A model generated the notes under the pieces. The model was not told the DNA's origin and ran no database searches. It saw only the letters and a program-made list of their open reading frames with translations. Of a stretch of 64,000 nucleotides of DNA, positions 51,401 to 59,355 are shown one piece after another. Each line of letters opens with the position of its first letter. Positions within the stretch are counted from its first letter, which is position 1. The position numbers were made by a program, and so were the translations under genes. Source of the DNA: Chloroflexota bacterium (lineage in GTDB: Bacteria; Chloroflexota; Anaerolineae; CG2-30-64-16); NCBI GenBank assembly GCA_026389845.1, contig JAPLHB010000135.1, positions 1 through 64,000 of the forward strand, read 5' to 3'.

Positions 51401-51581
51401 CCATCTGGCCCAGCCCGTGCGTGGCGAACCAAACGGAATAGCCCTCGTCCCACCAGAGGGGTTGGAAGTCCAGGCGGAGGACGCGCAGGAAGAGGGCGAG
51501 GAGAGTGAGCAGGGGTAGGAACCAGGTTTCGAGCGGAAACCTGGTTCCTGGTCGGTCTTCACTGCGAATTAACGTTTCCAC
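48477..51581 (-). CDS. Large GT39/GT83-like membrane glycosyltransferase with repeat inserts
   Basis: 1,034 aa. N-terminal GT-C region: LWWDEGYSVWFATHGLGQMA and EDIHPPLYYALLHGW carry the acidic and His-Pro-Pro motifs, with about ten membrane segments (to about residue 430). The C-terminal half is extracytoplasmic beta-rich domains, with three similar blocks (WQTTGAPAGDTVAFVQLLDA; WQATGATDRGYTVFVHLLDE). Four repeat-derived inserts sit in loops: about residues 164-178, 216-233 (CGTAGCAT palindrome), 327-355, and three copies of an 11-aa unit TPQSWGESTPP (638-679). The start overlaps the SH3 gene stop by 13 bp. Confidence 0.82.
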   Translation of the reverse strand: METLIRSEDRPGTRFPLETWFLPLLTLLALFLRVLRLDFQPLWWDEGYSVWFATHGLGQMAALTAEDIHPPLYYALLHGWILLLGARPVALRLLSVAFGSLAVPAIYLAGRRLFKPRVALLAALLLALNPLHIFYSQEVRMYGLMALWSIGVVAAAWGMFGRGGADVTLSPRHLVTLSQLAYVLFTTAALYTQYYAIFLPIGLTVYALWRWRRDRIRSDGPCARDDAHKGLCYGFSDKRLLRWLGAQAAVALLYLPWVLYAAPRLVPYVSQKVVKDADKPLGLFVYVARHLAAFLAGHLEGPLATGWPAALVLLIPLGVGWGLMTLSGRRGARERGSGGAPAPTSTSAPLPPCTPAPVHLLVVVTLTALLAGWLIGLRYPFFPERGERLLLLALPPFVLLAATAVDALWTRFHAAGYVTLGLIGAVAGASLFAFYTLPRYAADDYRPLIGRTVEQGLPEDTVFCVYPWQAGYWRSYGSASGPAAVLTPDAAWSPAVAQALDAALARGHVWFPAHLALGGILETQIEAHLAERGVPFAVEWYGPGTRLSAWAATAGAMPQPVAIGPFRFPLAGATIPAVELVGAAVAPGPVPAANAVLPLALSWQASAAPPVLGVSVRLVDIIGQIWAQNDYEPLGSQAPPPAPQSWGESTPPTPQSWGESTPPTPQSWGESTPPEVGGRGGASGWRATDRLGLLIPAGTPPGTYTLEVTVHFKGDARSVDAFGPDGKSFGMAARITEITVAPAGRDLTPERLPIATRQPVDLGDGLRFLGYSADEKPVMPGELRKVSLFWQTTGAPAGDTVAFVQLLDAAGGVAAGWEAPPGAAFGTSRWAPGTLIRTQASFRPPATLPDGRYRLIAGLFRTADKTRLCTTAGADHVSLGTMTVAGRLHDMTPPKPQHTADSRLGPFARLIGYDLAVPDGGIAPGSAFPLTLYWQATGATDRGYTVFVHLLDETGAIRGYGDSEPGGGRLPTASWLPGEYLTDRHEVSVAPDAPPGRYQLAIGLYDPTTGQRLTTPERADRLLLEAQVSIIANP
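49552..49668. repeat. Three tandem copies of a 33-bp GC-rich repeat in a gene
   Basis: Unit GGGGGAGTTGATTCCCCCCA plus a 13-bp tail ending GGGGGTG. Each unit encodes 11 residues (TPQSWGESTPP, read on the minus strand). The unit itself is partly palindromic (GGGGGAGTTGATTCCCCCC). Confidence 0.9.
50881..50934. repeat. CGTAGCATAG palindromic repeat inside a gene
   Basis: Arms CCGTAGCATAGCCCCTTGTG and CACAAGGCCCATCGCTACGG form a near-perfect hairpin. It is the same family as 29627-29699 and 55120-55168 and keeps the reading frame (54 bp, 18 codons). Confidence 0.88.
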
Positions 51582-52513
51582 CAGTTCAGCAGCACATCGT
51601 GCGCGCGATCGAGCAGTGTGCCAGTCACGGCATCCGAAACCTCTTTGCCACTGCCGTCCACGACCACCGCGCGGAATGCGCCAGCGGTGCGAGGGAGTTC
51701 CAGTTTAACGTTATATTTGAACGCAGAACTGCCGTAGCCAGCGTAAGCATCCTGCCATATAGCGTTGAACGGCACCTCGGAACTTCCCGAAGGGGCACTA
51801 ACGCGTAGTTTGTAACCACTGGCATTGAACTCATCAATTTTGCCCAAGCGCCCCCAAAAGGTAACTTTGTCGAAGTTAGCATCATCGGCGTTGCGGAATT
51901 CAGCGCCGGCCTGCGCAAACAGGCTGGGGGGCGGCGCTTGCGTGGGCGCAGGCGCGGGCGGGCTGGTCGGCTGCGGCCGCGCGGTGGGTGGCGCCGCGGG
52001 GATGTCGGCAGCCACCGGAACCTTGCCGGCCGCTGCGTTGGGCCGGACGAATTGCCCCGAGACCCAAACCGGCTTGCCCTCGAAGGTGAACTGCCACCAG
52101 TCCCCGGCCGCGTTCTTGCCCGTGATCTCGAAGGTCTGGCTCCCGCGCACCTCGCCCACGATCGGGTAGTTAGTGCCGGGGCCGGCCCGGAGGTTGACCG
52201 GGGGATCGGTGATGGTGAGGGTGGCCTTTTCCGGCGTGGCCGTCGGGGTCGGCGGCGCCACGGTCGGTGGGACGGCCGTCGGAGGCGGCGCAGTGAGCGC
52301 GGTCGCCTGACGGGTGGCCGTGGACGGGACGGCCGGCGTGGCGGTCACGAACGCGGCGGCCGGCTTGGCCGGCGTGTGGGTGAAGGTCGGCCGCAGCGTC
52401 TTGGTCGGGATCGGCGTAACCTGCGACGACCGGCCGCCGGGAGCGCAGGCGGTCACAGTGACCACGACGATCAGCAGGATGAGGGAAACGATGGCCCAGG
52501 CACGGAAACGCAT
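51569..52513 (-). CDS. SH3-domain lipoprotein 1
   Basis: 314 aa from ATG 52513. Signal peptide with lipobox (LLIVVVTVTACAPGG; Cys about 20), a Thr/Pro/Ala linker, a bacterial SH3 domain (about 104-157; PVNLRAGPGTNYPIVGEVRG, AAGDWWQFTFEGKPVWVSGQ), a second linker, and a C-terminal beta-sandwich-like domain (about 205-314; SGYKLRVSAPSGSSEV). First in position of three tandem paralogues. Probably a surface protein binding peptidoglycan or peptides. Confidence 0.85.
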   Translation of the reverse strand: MRFRAWAIVSLILLIVVVTVTACAPGGRSSQVTPIPTKTLRPTFTHTPAKPAAAFVTATPAVPSTATRQATALTAPPPTAVPPTVAPPTPTATPEKATLTITDPPVNLRAGPGTNYPIVGEVRGSQTFEITGKNAAGDWWQFTFEGKPVWVSGQFVRPNAAAGKVPVAADIPAAPPTARPQPTSPPAPAPTQAPPPSLFAQAGAEFRNADDANFDKVTFWGRLGKIDEFNASGYKLRVSAPSGSSEVPFNAIWQDAYAGYGSSAFKYNVKLELPRTAGAFRAVVVDGSGKEVSDAVTGTLLDRAHDVLLNWWKR

Positions 52514-52572
52514 GAGGTGTGCTCCTTTGTAAAAAGTCCATTCAGAAGATGCAGTGCCGCAAGAATCTGCGA

Positions 52573-52731
52573 TGTCACCCCTTCGCTGCACTCAGGGCAA
52601 GCTCTGAGCGGGTTGATCCCGTGAATCTCGTTGCGGCGAAAAATCAGCGACGGGTCTCGCCATGGTAGTGAGATTCTTCGCTGGTGTCACGCCGTCACGC
52701 GAGACCAGGGATAGACCCGCTCAGAATGACA
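52573..52731. repeat. MITE-like repeat TGTCACCCC...CGCTCAGAATGACA
   Basis: 159 bp between SH3 lipoproteins 1 and 2. Imperfect inverted ends (TGTCACCCCTTCG / CGCTCAGAATGACA). Shares GAGCGGGTT, GTCTCG and GATTCTTCGCTGG words with the other members. No coding capacity. Confidence 0.82.
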
Positions 52732-52767
52732 GGCAACGGGTAATAGATTCTGCGGCGTCGGGACAGG

Positions 52768-53868
52768 TCAGCGCGCCAACCAGTACGCGACGTAAACCAC
52801 CAGGTTGCGGTATGAATCGCCCAGCGTTGTAAACTCGGAGATGGGCGACACGCGGTAGCCGTCGGGCTTGGCGAGATAGATTCGCCATTTCGCTTCGCCG
52901 GCATTGTCCATCTTGAAATCGAGGTTGTATTCGAAGTTGCCTTCGGGCTTGGTGTAGTTGAAATATGGCCCGCGCGATTGCGCGGGGCTGCTGACGTCCA
53001 CGTCATCGCGACTCACCTTCAACACGTAGCCAGTCAGCGGTTTCTGATTGTCACTCGGCCCCTCGTAGACCTTAACCCAGATTGTCAACTCGCCGGTATC
53101 GCGCTTGATCGGGAACATCGGGCCGGCTGCGATATCGAACGGCGGCAAGCGAGTCGGCACGGCTGACGGCGTGGCCGTGGGCGGCGGCGCGGCCGTGGGC
53201 GCGGGCGTAGGCGGCGGGGTGAGCATCGGCACGCCCTCTAACGGCCCCAACGCCGTTACCAGGCTGGCCGAAACCCAGGCCGGCTGGTTGGCGATGCAGC
53301 ACACCTGCCACCAATCGCCGGCCGGGGTGCGGGCCAAGATTTTCAGTTCCGTGCCGGCAGATACCTCGCCGAGCAGCGGGAAGGTGACGCCCGGCCCCTT
53401 GCGACCGCTGGCCGCGTCCGCGTTGACGACGACATAGGGGGTCGGCAAAGGCCGCGGGCCAGGTTGAAGTGTCGGCCGGTTGGTCTCGCTGTCGGGGGTA
53501 GCCGTCGCGGTGGCCTCGGGTGTGCCGGTCGGCCGGGGCGTCGGATTGGGCGGCGGCGTCTCGGTGGCAAACAGGATCAGGTTCGTGCTGCCCGCGCCCG
53601 GCAACGGCGTGGGCGAAGGGGATGCGGCGCCGGCTGGCTCCACGGACGCGACGCTCACGCCGGGCGGCAGCGGGCCGCGGACGCCAAGCCCGGCCGTCGC
53701 GCTGGCCGTCGCACCCGCCAAGGGGGTGAACGTCGGCCGCGGAGTTTTCGTCGCCGTCGCCACGCCCGACGCGGACCGGCCGACGATCGCTTGTCCCACC
53801 GAGCAACTCAGACTGACGGCGGCCAAGATCACGGCCCCCAGCAGGGGTAACCAAACCCGTTTGGACAT
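52768..53868 (-). CDS. SH3-domain lipoprotein 2
   Basis: 366 aa from ATG 53868. Signal peptide with lipobox (AAVSLSCSVG, Cys about 22), a long Thr/Pro/Ala linker, SH3 domain (about 146-206; SGRKGPGVTFPLLGEVSAGT, PAGDWWQVCCIANQPAWVSA), a second linker and a C-terminal beta-rich domain (GYVLKVSRDDVDVSS). The same order as its neighbours shows tandem duplication. 52768 is 37 bp from the repeat at 52573-52731. Confidence 0.85.
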   Translation of the reverse strand: MSKRVWLPLLGAVILAAVSLSCSVGQAIVGRSASGVATATKTPRPTFTPLAGATASATAGLGVRGPLPPGVSVASVEPAGAASPSPTPLPGAGSTNLILFATETPPPNPTPRPTGTPEATATATPDSETNRPTLQPGPRPLPTPYVVVNADAASGRKGPGVTFPLLGEVSAGTELKILARTPAGDWWQVCCIANQPAWVSASLVTALGPLEGVPMLTPPPTPAPTAAPPPTATPSAVPTRLPPFDIAAGPMFPIKRDTGELTIWVKVYEGPSDNQKPLTGYVLKVSRDDVDVSSPAQSRGPYFNYTKPEGNFEYNLDFKMDNAGEAKWRIYLAKPDGYRVSPISEFTTLGDSYRNLVVYVAYWLAR

Positions 53869-53896
53869 AGATGCTCTCAAACAGTCTCCCGAAAAG

Positions 53897-55090
53897 CTAC
53901 TTGCGACTTGTAAACACGATGTAATACCACTTCGAGTTCGTCGCGCTCGTGTTCAGGCGCACTGGCGCCGACTGGGGGGTGCCCGCGCCGTCGGCGACGG
54001 TCACTTCCCAGACGTCATCGTCCATGGACACGCCCACGCCGTTGCTGTCCCACTTGAGGTTGCTCTTCTGGCACAGCAGACCGGTGCGCGGAGACGGGCA
54101 ATCGGTGGTCGGGTTGACGTTCTTGCCGTCGTTCGGCCACGCCGTCACTGTCCACGTCCAGTACGATGACGAGCCGTCGCTCAACCACTCCTGCCCGGTG
54201 AACAGTTTGCGGACTCGCAACTTGTAGCCCCAGTACGGCGTCGCGCCGTTGTAGATCACGGCGTCTATGCGGAAGTAGTTCTGGCCTAACGTGTTGACTT
54301 CCGGCACGCCCTCGACGCGAAACGGCCAGGCATAGGTCGGCGTGGGCGTCGGCCCCGCCGGCGTGGGAGTGTTCGTCGGCACGGGCGGGGCCGGCGGGAT
54401 GTTCATCACCTCCGGCACGGCCCACAGCGGCCCTTCCACGCTTGTGACCGAGGCGGCGATCCAGACGTCCGCGCCATTCACGCAGCACACCTTCCACCAG
54501 TCGCCGGCGCCGTTACGGCCGACGACGGTGATTTTCGTGCCGATGTCCAGGCGGGTCACAATCGGGTAGGTCGGCCCAGGCCCCTGCCGCACGTTAGCTT
54601 GATCCACCGTCACTTCGACGATCACCGGCGGCAGCGGGGTGGGGGTGATCGTGGGCGTGGCGGTCGGCGGGCCGGGCGTGGGCGTCGGGCCGGGCCTGGT
54701 CGTAGGCGGTGGCGGCGGCGGCGGTGTACCCGTGGCCGGCGGCGGCGGCGTGGCCGTGACGATGATCACCACGACGGTTTGCACGCCAGGAATGGCGCCG
54801 CCCGGCGACTGCGGGACGAAGATCGGCTGGCCTGAGCCGGGTACGAAGACCTGCGGCGTGGCCGCGGCGGCCGCGGCCACTGGGGGCGCCGGAAAGCGCG
54901 TCGGATCCAGGGTTGGCGTCGCCACACGCAGGCCGCCGCCGACCGGCGTCCACGTAGGCCGCGGGGTGCGGGTCGGCGTGACCGTGGCGGCCGGCTGGCG
55001 CGCGAGCAACTGGCTGACGGAACAGCCCACTGAGCTTAAGACCAGCACCAGGAACGCCCCTGCGAGCATTCCAGCGGTGCGCATGCGCAT
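53897..55090 (-). CDS. SH3-domain lipoprotein 3
   Basis: 397 aa from ATG 55090. Signal peptide with lipobox (LSSVGCSVSQ, Cys about 22), linker with TPTRTPRPTWTP (also present in similar form in the other two), SH3 domain (about 157-217; NVRQGPGPTYPIVTRLDIGT, GAGDWWKVCCVNGADVWIAA) and a C-terminal beta domain (GYKLRVRKLFTGQEW). It ends 28 bp before lipoprotein 2 starts, so the three form one operon. Confidence 0.85.
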   Translation of the reverse strand: MRMRTAGMLAGAFLVLVLSSVGCSVSQLLARQPAATVTPTRTPRPTWTPVGGGLRVATPTLDPTRFPAPPVAAAAAATPQVFVPGSGQPIFVPQSPGGAIPGVQTVVVIIVTATPPPPATGTPPPPPPPTTRPGPTPTPGPPTATPTITPTPLPPVIVEVTVDQANVRQGPGPTYPIVTRLDIGTKITVVGRNGAGDWWKVCCVNGADVWIAASVTSVEGPLWAVPEVMNIPPAPPVPTNTPTPAGPTPTPTYAWPFRVEGVPEVNTLGQNYFRIDAVIYNGATPYWGYKLRVRKLFTGQEWLSDGSSSYWTWTVTAWPNDGKNVNPTTDCPSPRTGLLCQKSNLKWDSNGVGVSMDDDVWEVTVADGAGTPQSAPVRLNTSATNSKWYYIVFTSRK

Positions 55091-55397
55091 AAACGATGAT
55101 CCTCTCGTAGTTCTCGAAACGTAGCGTAGAGCCTTGTACCCGTCAACGCCCACAAGGGGTTAAGCTACTCGCGTATCTTCTCAATTTGTAGGGGCGCACC
55201 CTTGCGGTCGCCCTGGCGGGCAGGCGCCCCCTACGGGGATCTTCGACAAGGCCGTGCCCCTACTCTGGATGATTGAGAAGATACCTACTCGCTGGGCTGC
55301 GCGGCCAGCACAGGGCGCAGTATAGCATAGACCGGACAGGTCTCCAAAGACACTTCGACAGGCTCAGGGCAGTTCCAAATGTGGCTTGGGCGCAAAC
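55091..55397. repeat. Intergenic region with palindromic repeats
   Basis: A CGTAGCGTAG-family hairpin (55120-55168) and a GTAGGGGCGCACCC...GGCGCCCCCTAC inverted repeat (about 55190-55240), the latter also found inside the C69 gene. No gene or RNA is evident. The promoter of the SH3 operon must lie here, but I cannot pick a clear one. Confidence 0.65.
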
Positions 55398-55604
55398 GTC
55401 ATTCTGAGCGGGTTGGCCCCTAAACTCCCGCAACGGCGAGCGTCCAGCGAAGAATCCGTTCGCTGCGCTCAGAGCCTGCCCTGAGTGCAACGAAGGGACA
55501 AGTTCTCCTTGCCGCGACGAGACCCTTCGCTGGTTTGTCTCTACAACGAACTTCACGGGGCGAACCCGCTCAGAGCTTGCCCTGAGTGCAACGAAGGGGT
55601 GACA
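55398..55604. repeat. MITE-like repeat (long form)
   Basis: Starts GTCATTCTGAGCGGGTT and ends with GTGACA-type sequence. It contains the internal words GCGAAGAATCCGTTCGCTGC, GAGACCCTTCGCTGG and CTCAGAGC. About 207 bp, non-coding, upstream of rplI. Confidence 0.82.
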
Positions 55605-55718
55605 TCCAGTGGGTAAGCACTTTTGGAGTTGCTGCCAATCCGTTTTGCGCTTTGCCATTCCCTGGTGTATCATGCCCGGCAACTCGAAACTCATTTTCAT
55701 CCGAAGGAGAAATCCACC

Positions 55719-56177
55719 ATGCGCGTCCTCCTGTTGAAAGACGTTCCAGGACTCGGCCATGCCGGGGACATCAAGGAAGTCGCCGGCGGTTATGCCCAAA
55801 ACCTGCTCTTTCCGCGCAGGCTGGCGTCGCCCGTCACCGAAGGGGCCGTGCGCCACGTCGAAACCATCAAAGAAGCCGCCGAACGCAAGCAAGAGCGCAA
55901 GTCCAACGAGGCGAAGGCGTTGGCAGCCAGGCTTGAAGGCAAGACCGTCATCTTCAAGGCGCGCGCCGGCGAAGGGGATCGTCTCTACGGCTCCATCACC
56001 AACGCCGACATTGCCGTGGAATTGAACAAGCTGGCCGGGCTTGAGATCGAGCGCCGCTTCATCGAGATCGAGCACCCGATCAAGACCCTGGGCGAGCATA
56101 AGGTCGTCATCAAATTCGGCTCTGGCGCGAACGCTACCGTGTATGTACAGGTGGAGCGCGCGGCCGAGGCGGCGTAA
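55719..56177 (+). CDS. rplI: Large ribosomal subunit protein bL9
   Basis: 152 aa, usual length. MRVLLLKDVPGLGHAGDIKEVAGGYAQNLLFPR is the bL9 N-terminal RNA-binding signature. A long connecting helix (about 45-75; EAAERKQERKSNEAKALAAR) and the C-terminal domain (LYGSITNADIAVEL) follow. GAAGGAGA precedes ATG 55719. It stands alone, not with rpsF/rpsR as in many bacteria. Confidence 0.97.
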   Translation: MRVLLLKDVPGLGHAGDIKEVAGGYAQNLLFPRRLASPVTEGAVRHVETIKEAAERKQERKSNEAKALAARLEGKTVIFKARAGEGDRLYGSITNADIAVELNKLAGLEIERRFIEIEHPIKTLGEHKVVIKFGSGANATVYVQVERAAEAA

Positions 56178-56308
56178 CGACGAACGACGAACGACCGCCG
56201 ACTGCCGCGAAAGACGAAGCCGCTCAAGCCCTGTTAGCGTATCCTGCTGGCAGGGCTTTTGTATCCAGATATACTGGGCACGGTTGCAAAATTGCGCTTT
56301 TCGGCGAC

Positions 56309-56443
56309 TGTCATTCTGAGCGAGTCGGCCCCTAGCTTCTCGCGACGGCGAGCATCCAGCGAAGAATCTCCTTGCCGCGACGAGACCCTTCGCTGGATTC
56401 TCACCGCAACGCACTTCACGGGACCGACCCGCTCAGGGTGACA
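56309..56443. repeat. MITE-like repeat TGTCATTCTGAGCG...GCTCAGGGTGACA
   Basis: 135 bp with near-perfect inverted ends. Internal GCGAAGAATCTCCTTGCCGC and GAGACCCTTCGCTGGATTCT match the longer member at 55398. It is the cleanest copy for defining the family ends. Confidence 0.9.
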
Positions 56444-56537
56444 GAGCAGCTCTTGCAGTTACTCGAAAACGCAGTCCATGCCCGTGGGCAGTATCGCCAG
56501 TCGCTCACGCTTCTCTCATCTCGGTTTGCTACCCTAT

Positions 56538-56600
56538 CATTCGTCATTCGTCATTCGTCATTCGTCATTCGTCATTCGTCATTCGTCATTCGTCATTCGT
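56538..56600. repeat. Nine perfect CATTCGT heptamers
   Basis: Exactly nine copies (63 bp) end 11 bp before the response regulator start codon. It is the only array in the window with no inverted partner. It may affect expression of the two-component operon by length change. Confidence 0.95.
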
Positions 56601-56611
56601 CGAGATACTCC

Positions 56612-57286
56612 ATGCGCATCCTGATTGTTGAAGATGAACTCGCCCTCGCGCAAACGCTCCAGCGTGGGTTGGCCGAAGAACACTACGCCGTGGACGTGGT
56701 CTCTGACGGCCGCGACGCGCTGGATTACGCGCTGGCTGCGCCCTACGACGTGATCATTCTGGACGTAATGCTGCCCGGCATGGATGGCTTCACCGCGTGC
56801 CGCAGGATGCGCGCCGGGGGCGTGACCAGCCACATCCTCATGTTAACTGCGTTGAACGCGGTGGATGATCGCGTACAAGGGCTGGACAGCGGCGCCGACG
56901 ACTACCTGGGCAAACCGTTCGCGTTCAAGGAATTAGTCGCCCGTCTCCGCGCCCTGGGGCGCCGCGGCCGCGACGTCCAGGTCGGCCCGCTCCAGGTGGC
57001 CGATCTGACCCTCGACGAGACCAGCCACGAGGTGCGCCGCAGCGACCGGCGCATTGACCTCAGTCCCCTGGAATTCCGCCTGCTGCACTGCCTGCTGCGT
57101 CACGCCGGCCAGGTGCTCACCCGCGACAATCTGCTCGACCAGGTGTGGAACTTCGACTACGAGGGCGGCTCCAACGTGGTGGACGTTTACGTCCGCTACC
57201 TGCGCCGCAAGATCGAGGTGCCGGGAGAGTTGAAAGTGCTGCATACGGTGCGGGGGATTGGCTACAAGCTGGCCGAGGTCGAATAA
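56612..57286 (+). CDS. OmpR-family response regulator
   Basis: 224 aa. Receiver domain MRILIVEDELALAQTLQRGL (acidic pocket), DVIILDVMLPGMDG (phosphorylated Asp, about residue 51), LMLTALN and YLGKPFAFKEL (Lys). C-terminal winged helix (SPLEFRLLHCLLRHAGQVLT; GSNVVDVYVRYLRRKI; VRGIGYKL). DNA-binding transcription regulator paired with the kinase that starts 1 bp after its stop codon. Confidence 0.95.
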   Translation: MRILIVEDELALAQTLQRGLAEEHYAVDVVSDGRDALDYALAAPYDVIILDVMLPGMDGFTACRRMRAGGVTSHILMLTALNAVDDRVQGLDSGADDYLGKPFAFKELVARLRALGRRGRDVQVGPLQVADLTLDETSHEVRRSDRRIDLSPLEFRLLHCLLRHAGQVLTRDNLLDQVWNFDYEGGSNVVDVYVRYLRRKIEVPGELKVLHTVRGIGYKLAEVE

Positions 57287-58681
57287 ATGCTATCCATCCG
57301 CCAACGCCTGACACTCTGGTACACCGCCGTCCTCATGGTCATGCTGATTGCCTTTGCGACCGTGATCTTCTTCGGCGGCGCCTGGCAGTTGCAGCGCAGC
57401 ACCGATCAGGAGTTGCTCCAAACGGCGCTCCTGTTGACGCCGCCGCTGCAACGGGGCGAGGATCCGCTGGCCGTGGACACCTCCTATCGCGTGCTGACCC
57501 TGGATGGCCAGGTGATCCGTAACGCGGGCTTGCCAGTCCGCAGGGTACCCGTCGAGCCGGCCGCGCTCGCCGCCGCGCGCCAGGGCCGAACGCACCGTGC
57601 GACGATCCGCGCCGCCCCCCTCGCGGCCGCCATCGAGGAACGCCAGCCCGGGCTGGCGGCCGCAGTACGCGTGATCACCGTGCCGCTGGGAAACGGGCCG
57701 GTCTACATCTTGCAAGTCGGAAAAGCCGAGACCGACGTCATCCGGTTGCGCGGCCTGCTGCTCACCACGCTGCTGATCGCGCTTGCGGTCGGCCTGCCGA
57801 TTGCCGCACTCGGCGGGTGGTGGCTGGCCGGACGCGTGCTCAACCCCATGCGGGCCATGACCGCGGCCGCCCAACAGATCGAGGCCCACGATCTGGCCGA
57901 GCGTCTGCCCGTGCCCCCGCACAACGACGAGCTGGGGCAGCTCGCGACCACCTTCAATGGCCTTCTCGACCGCCTGCAAGCCGCGTTCCAGCGCGAGCGT
58001 CGCTTCATCGCCGACGTGTCTCACGACCTGCGCACGCCGTTGGCATTGATGAAGAGCACGATCGGCGTCGCGCTCAATCGTCCCCGCAGCGCCGGAGAAC
58101 TCCAGGCCACGCTGGGCGAGCTGGACGGCCAGATCAACCGGGTAAGCAGCCTGCTGGAGGCCACCCTCTTCCTCTCCCGCGCCGACGCCGACCGGCTGGC
58201 CCAGGGCTACGCGCCGCTCGATCTCAGCGAGCTGCTCACCGACCTGGTGGAGACCACCGCACCCTGCGCGGCCGAAGAGCATAGCCAGGAACTGACCAGC
58301 GACATCGCGCCTGGCCTGTACGTCACAGGTGATCGCGACCAACTTACCCGCCTGTTCCTGAACCTGCTCGACAACGCCATGCGTTACACACCGGACGGCG
58401 GCACGATCCGCGTCGGCGGCCAGACCAGCGACGGTCGCGTGGTCGTCGAGGTCGCGGACACCGGCGCCGGCATCGCGGTCGCAGACCTGCCCCACGTCTT
58501 CGACCGCTTCTACCGCGGGGACAAAGCCCGCACCGGCGGTGATCGCGACCACCACGGCCTCGGCCTCGCCATCGCCCAGGCCATCGCCCACGCCCACAGG
58601 GGGGAGATCGCGGTGCGGAGCGAGTTGGGGAAGGGGAGCACATTCATGGTGACGTTGCCGGGCGTGGTGCGTAGTGCGTGA
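57287..58681 (+). CDS. Membrane sensor histidine kinase
   Basis: 464 aa. TM1 (LWYTAVLMVMLIAFATVIFF, about residues 11-30), a periplasmic sensor of about 120 aa, TM2 (LLLTTLLIALAVGLPIAALGG), HAMP (about 180-235), HisKA with DVSHDLRTPLALMKSTIG (His246), and HATPase_c (LFLNLLDNAMRYTPDGG, ADTGAGIAVADLPHVFDRFY, HHGLGLAIAQAIAHAHRG). Partner of the upstream OmpR-type regulator. The signal is unknown. Confidence 0.95.
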   Translation: MLSIRQRLTLWYTAVLMVMLIAFATVIFFGGAWQLQRSTDQELLQTALLLTPPLQRGEDPLAVDTSYRVLTLDGQVIRNAGLPVRRVPVEPAALAAARQGRTHRATIRAAPLAAAIEERQPGLAAAVRVITVPLGNGPVYILQVGKAETDVIRLRGLLLTTLLIALAVGLPIAALGGWWLAGRVLNPMRAMTAAAQQIEAHDLAERLPVPPHNDELGQLATTFNGLLDRLQAAFQRERRFIADVSHDLRTPLALMKSTIGVALNRPRSAGELQATLGELDGQINRVSSLLEATLFLSRADADRLAQGYAPLDLSELLTDLVETTAPCAAEEHSQELTSDIAPGLYVTGDRDQLTRLFLNLLDNAMRYTPDGGTIRVGGQTSDGRVVVEVADTGAGIAVADLPHVFDRFYRGDKARTGGDRDHHGLGLAIAQAIAHAHRGEIAVRSELGKGSTFMVTLPGVVRSA

Positions 58682-58817
58682 AGGTCGGGAACGTCCTCAA
58701 CCCCTAATCGAATTCTCAGAATCACGTACTAAACTGCATATCAGAACAGTGCCGATAATCGGTCAAAACACCGCCGGCCGGCCCCGCCGGCAGCAAGCAC
58801 AGAAAGGAGCGAGTGAG

Positions 58818-59270
58818 ATGAGCAAAAAGCTGTTGATTCCGTTGAGCCTGGCGTTGGTGTTGACCCTGGTGGTGGGGGGCGTGGCGTTGGCGCAGGGCGT
58901 CGGCCCGAAGGCGGAGAAGGCCGTACAGGCCGCCAAGGTCGCCAGGGCGGTCGGAGCCGTCCGGCCGCTCGGTGGCTTCGGCGCCGATTGGGCAACCTTC
59001 GACGCGGTCGCCGGGGCGCTCAAGCTGACCCCCGCACAACTCTTCGAGCAGTTGCATAGCGGCATGACCTTGCAGAAGATCGCCACGGCCCAGGGCGTGG
59101 ACATGCAGGCCGTCAAGGATGCGGTCAAGGCCGCTCGCGAGACCAAGGCCACGGCCGCCATTCAGAAGGCGCTGGACAACGGAAAGATCACCCAGGAGCA
59201 GGCGGACTGGATGCGGAAGGGTCTGGACAACGGCTGGCGCTGGCCGCCCAGGCTGCTCAAGCGTCGCTAG
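58818..59270 (+). CDS. Small secreted helical protein
   Basis: 150 aa from ATG 58818, with ribosome binding site AAAGGAGCG. Signal peptide (LLIPLSLALVLTLVVGGVALA, cleavage near residue 25). The mature part is helical with FDAVAGALKLTPAQLFEQLHSGMTLQKIA and ALDNGKITQEQADWMRKGLDN, a pattern like DUF2680-type secreted proteins. It may be controlled by the two-component system just upstream. Function unknown. Confidence 0.8.
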   Translation: MSKKLLIPLSLALVLTLVVGGVALAQGVGPKAEKAVQAAKVARAVGAVRPLGGFGADWATFDAVAGALKLTPAQLFEQLHSGMTLQKIATAQGVDMQAVKDAVKAARETKATAAIQKALDNGKITQEQADWMRKGLDNGWRWPPRLLKRR

Positions 59271-59294
59271 ACGAGCTTGCTGAACGATTCAACG

Positions 59295-59340
59295 CCGAAC
59301 AAACAACCGCCGCCCAACAGGGCGGCGGTTATTTGTTCGG
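59295..59340. terminator. Large terminator-like hairpin
   Basis: CCGAACAAACAACCGCCGCC (59295-59314) and its near complement (to 59340) form a 20-bp stem with a loop of about 4 nt. The A/T-rich foot could serve as a terminator in both directions for the convergent genes. Confidence 0.8.
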
Positions 59341-59355
59341 AGGAACTGCCATCGT

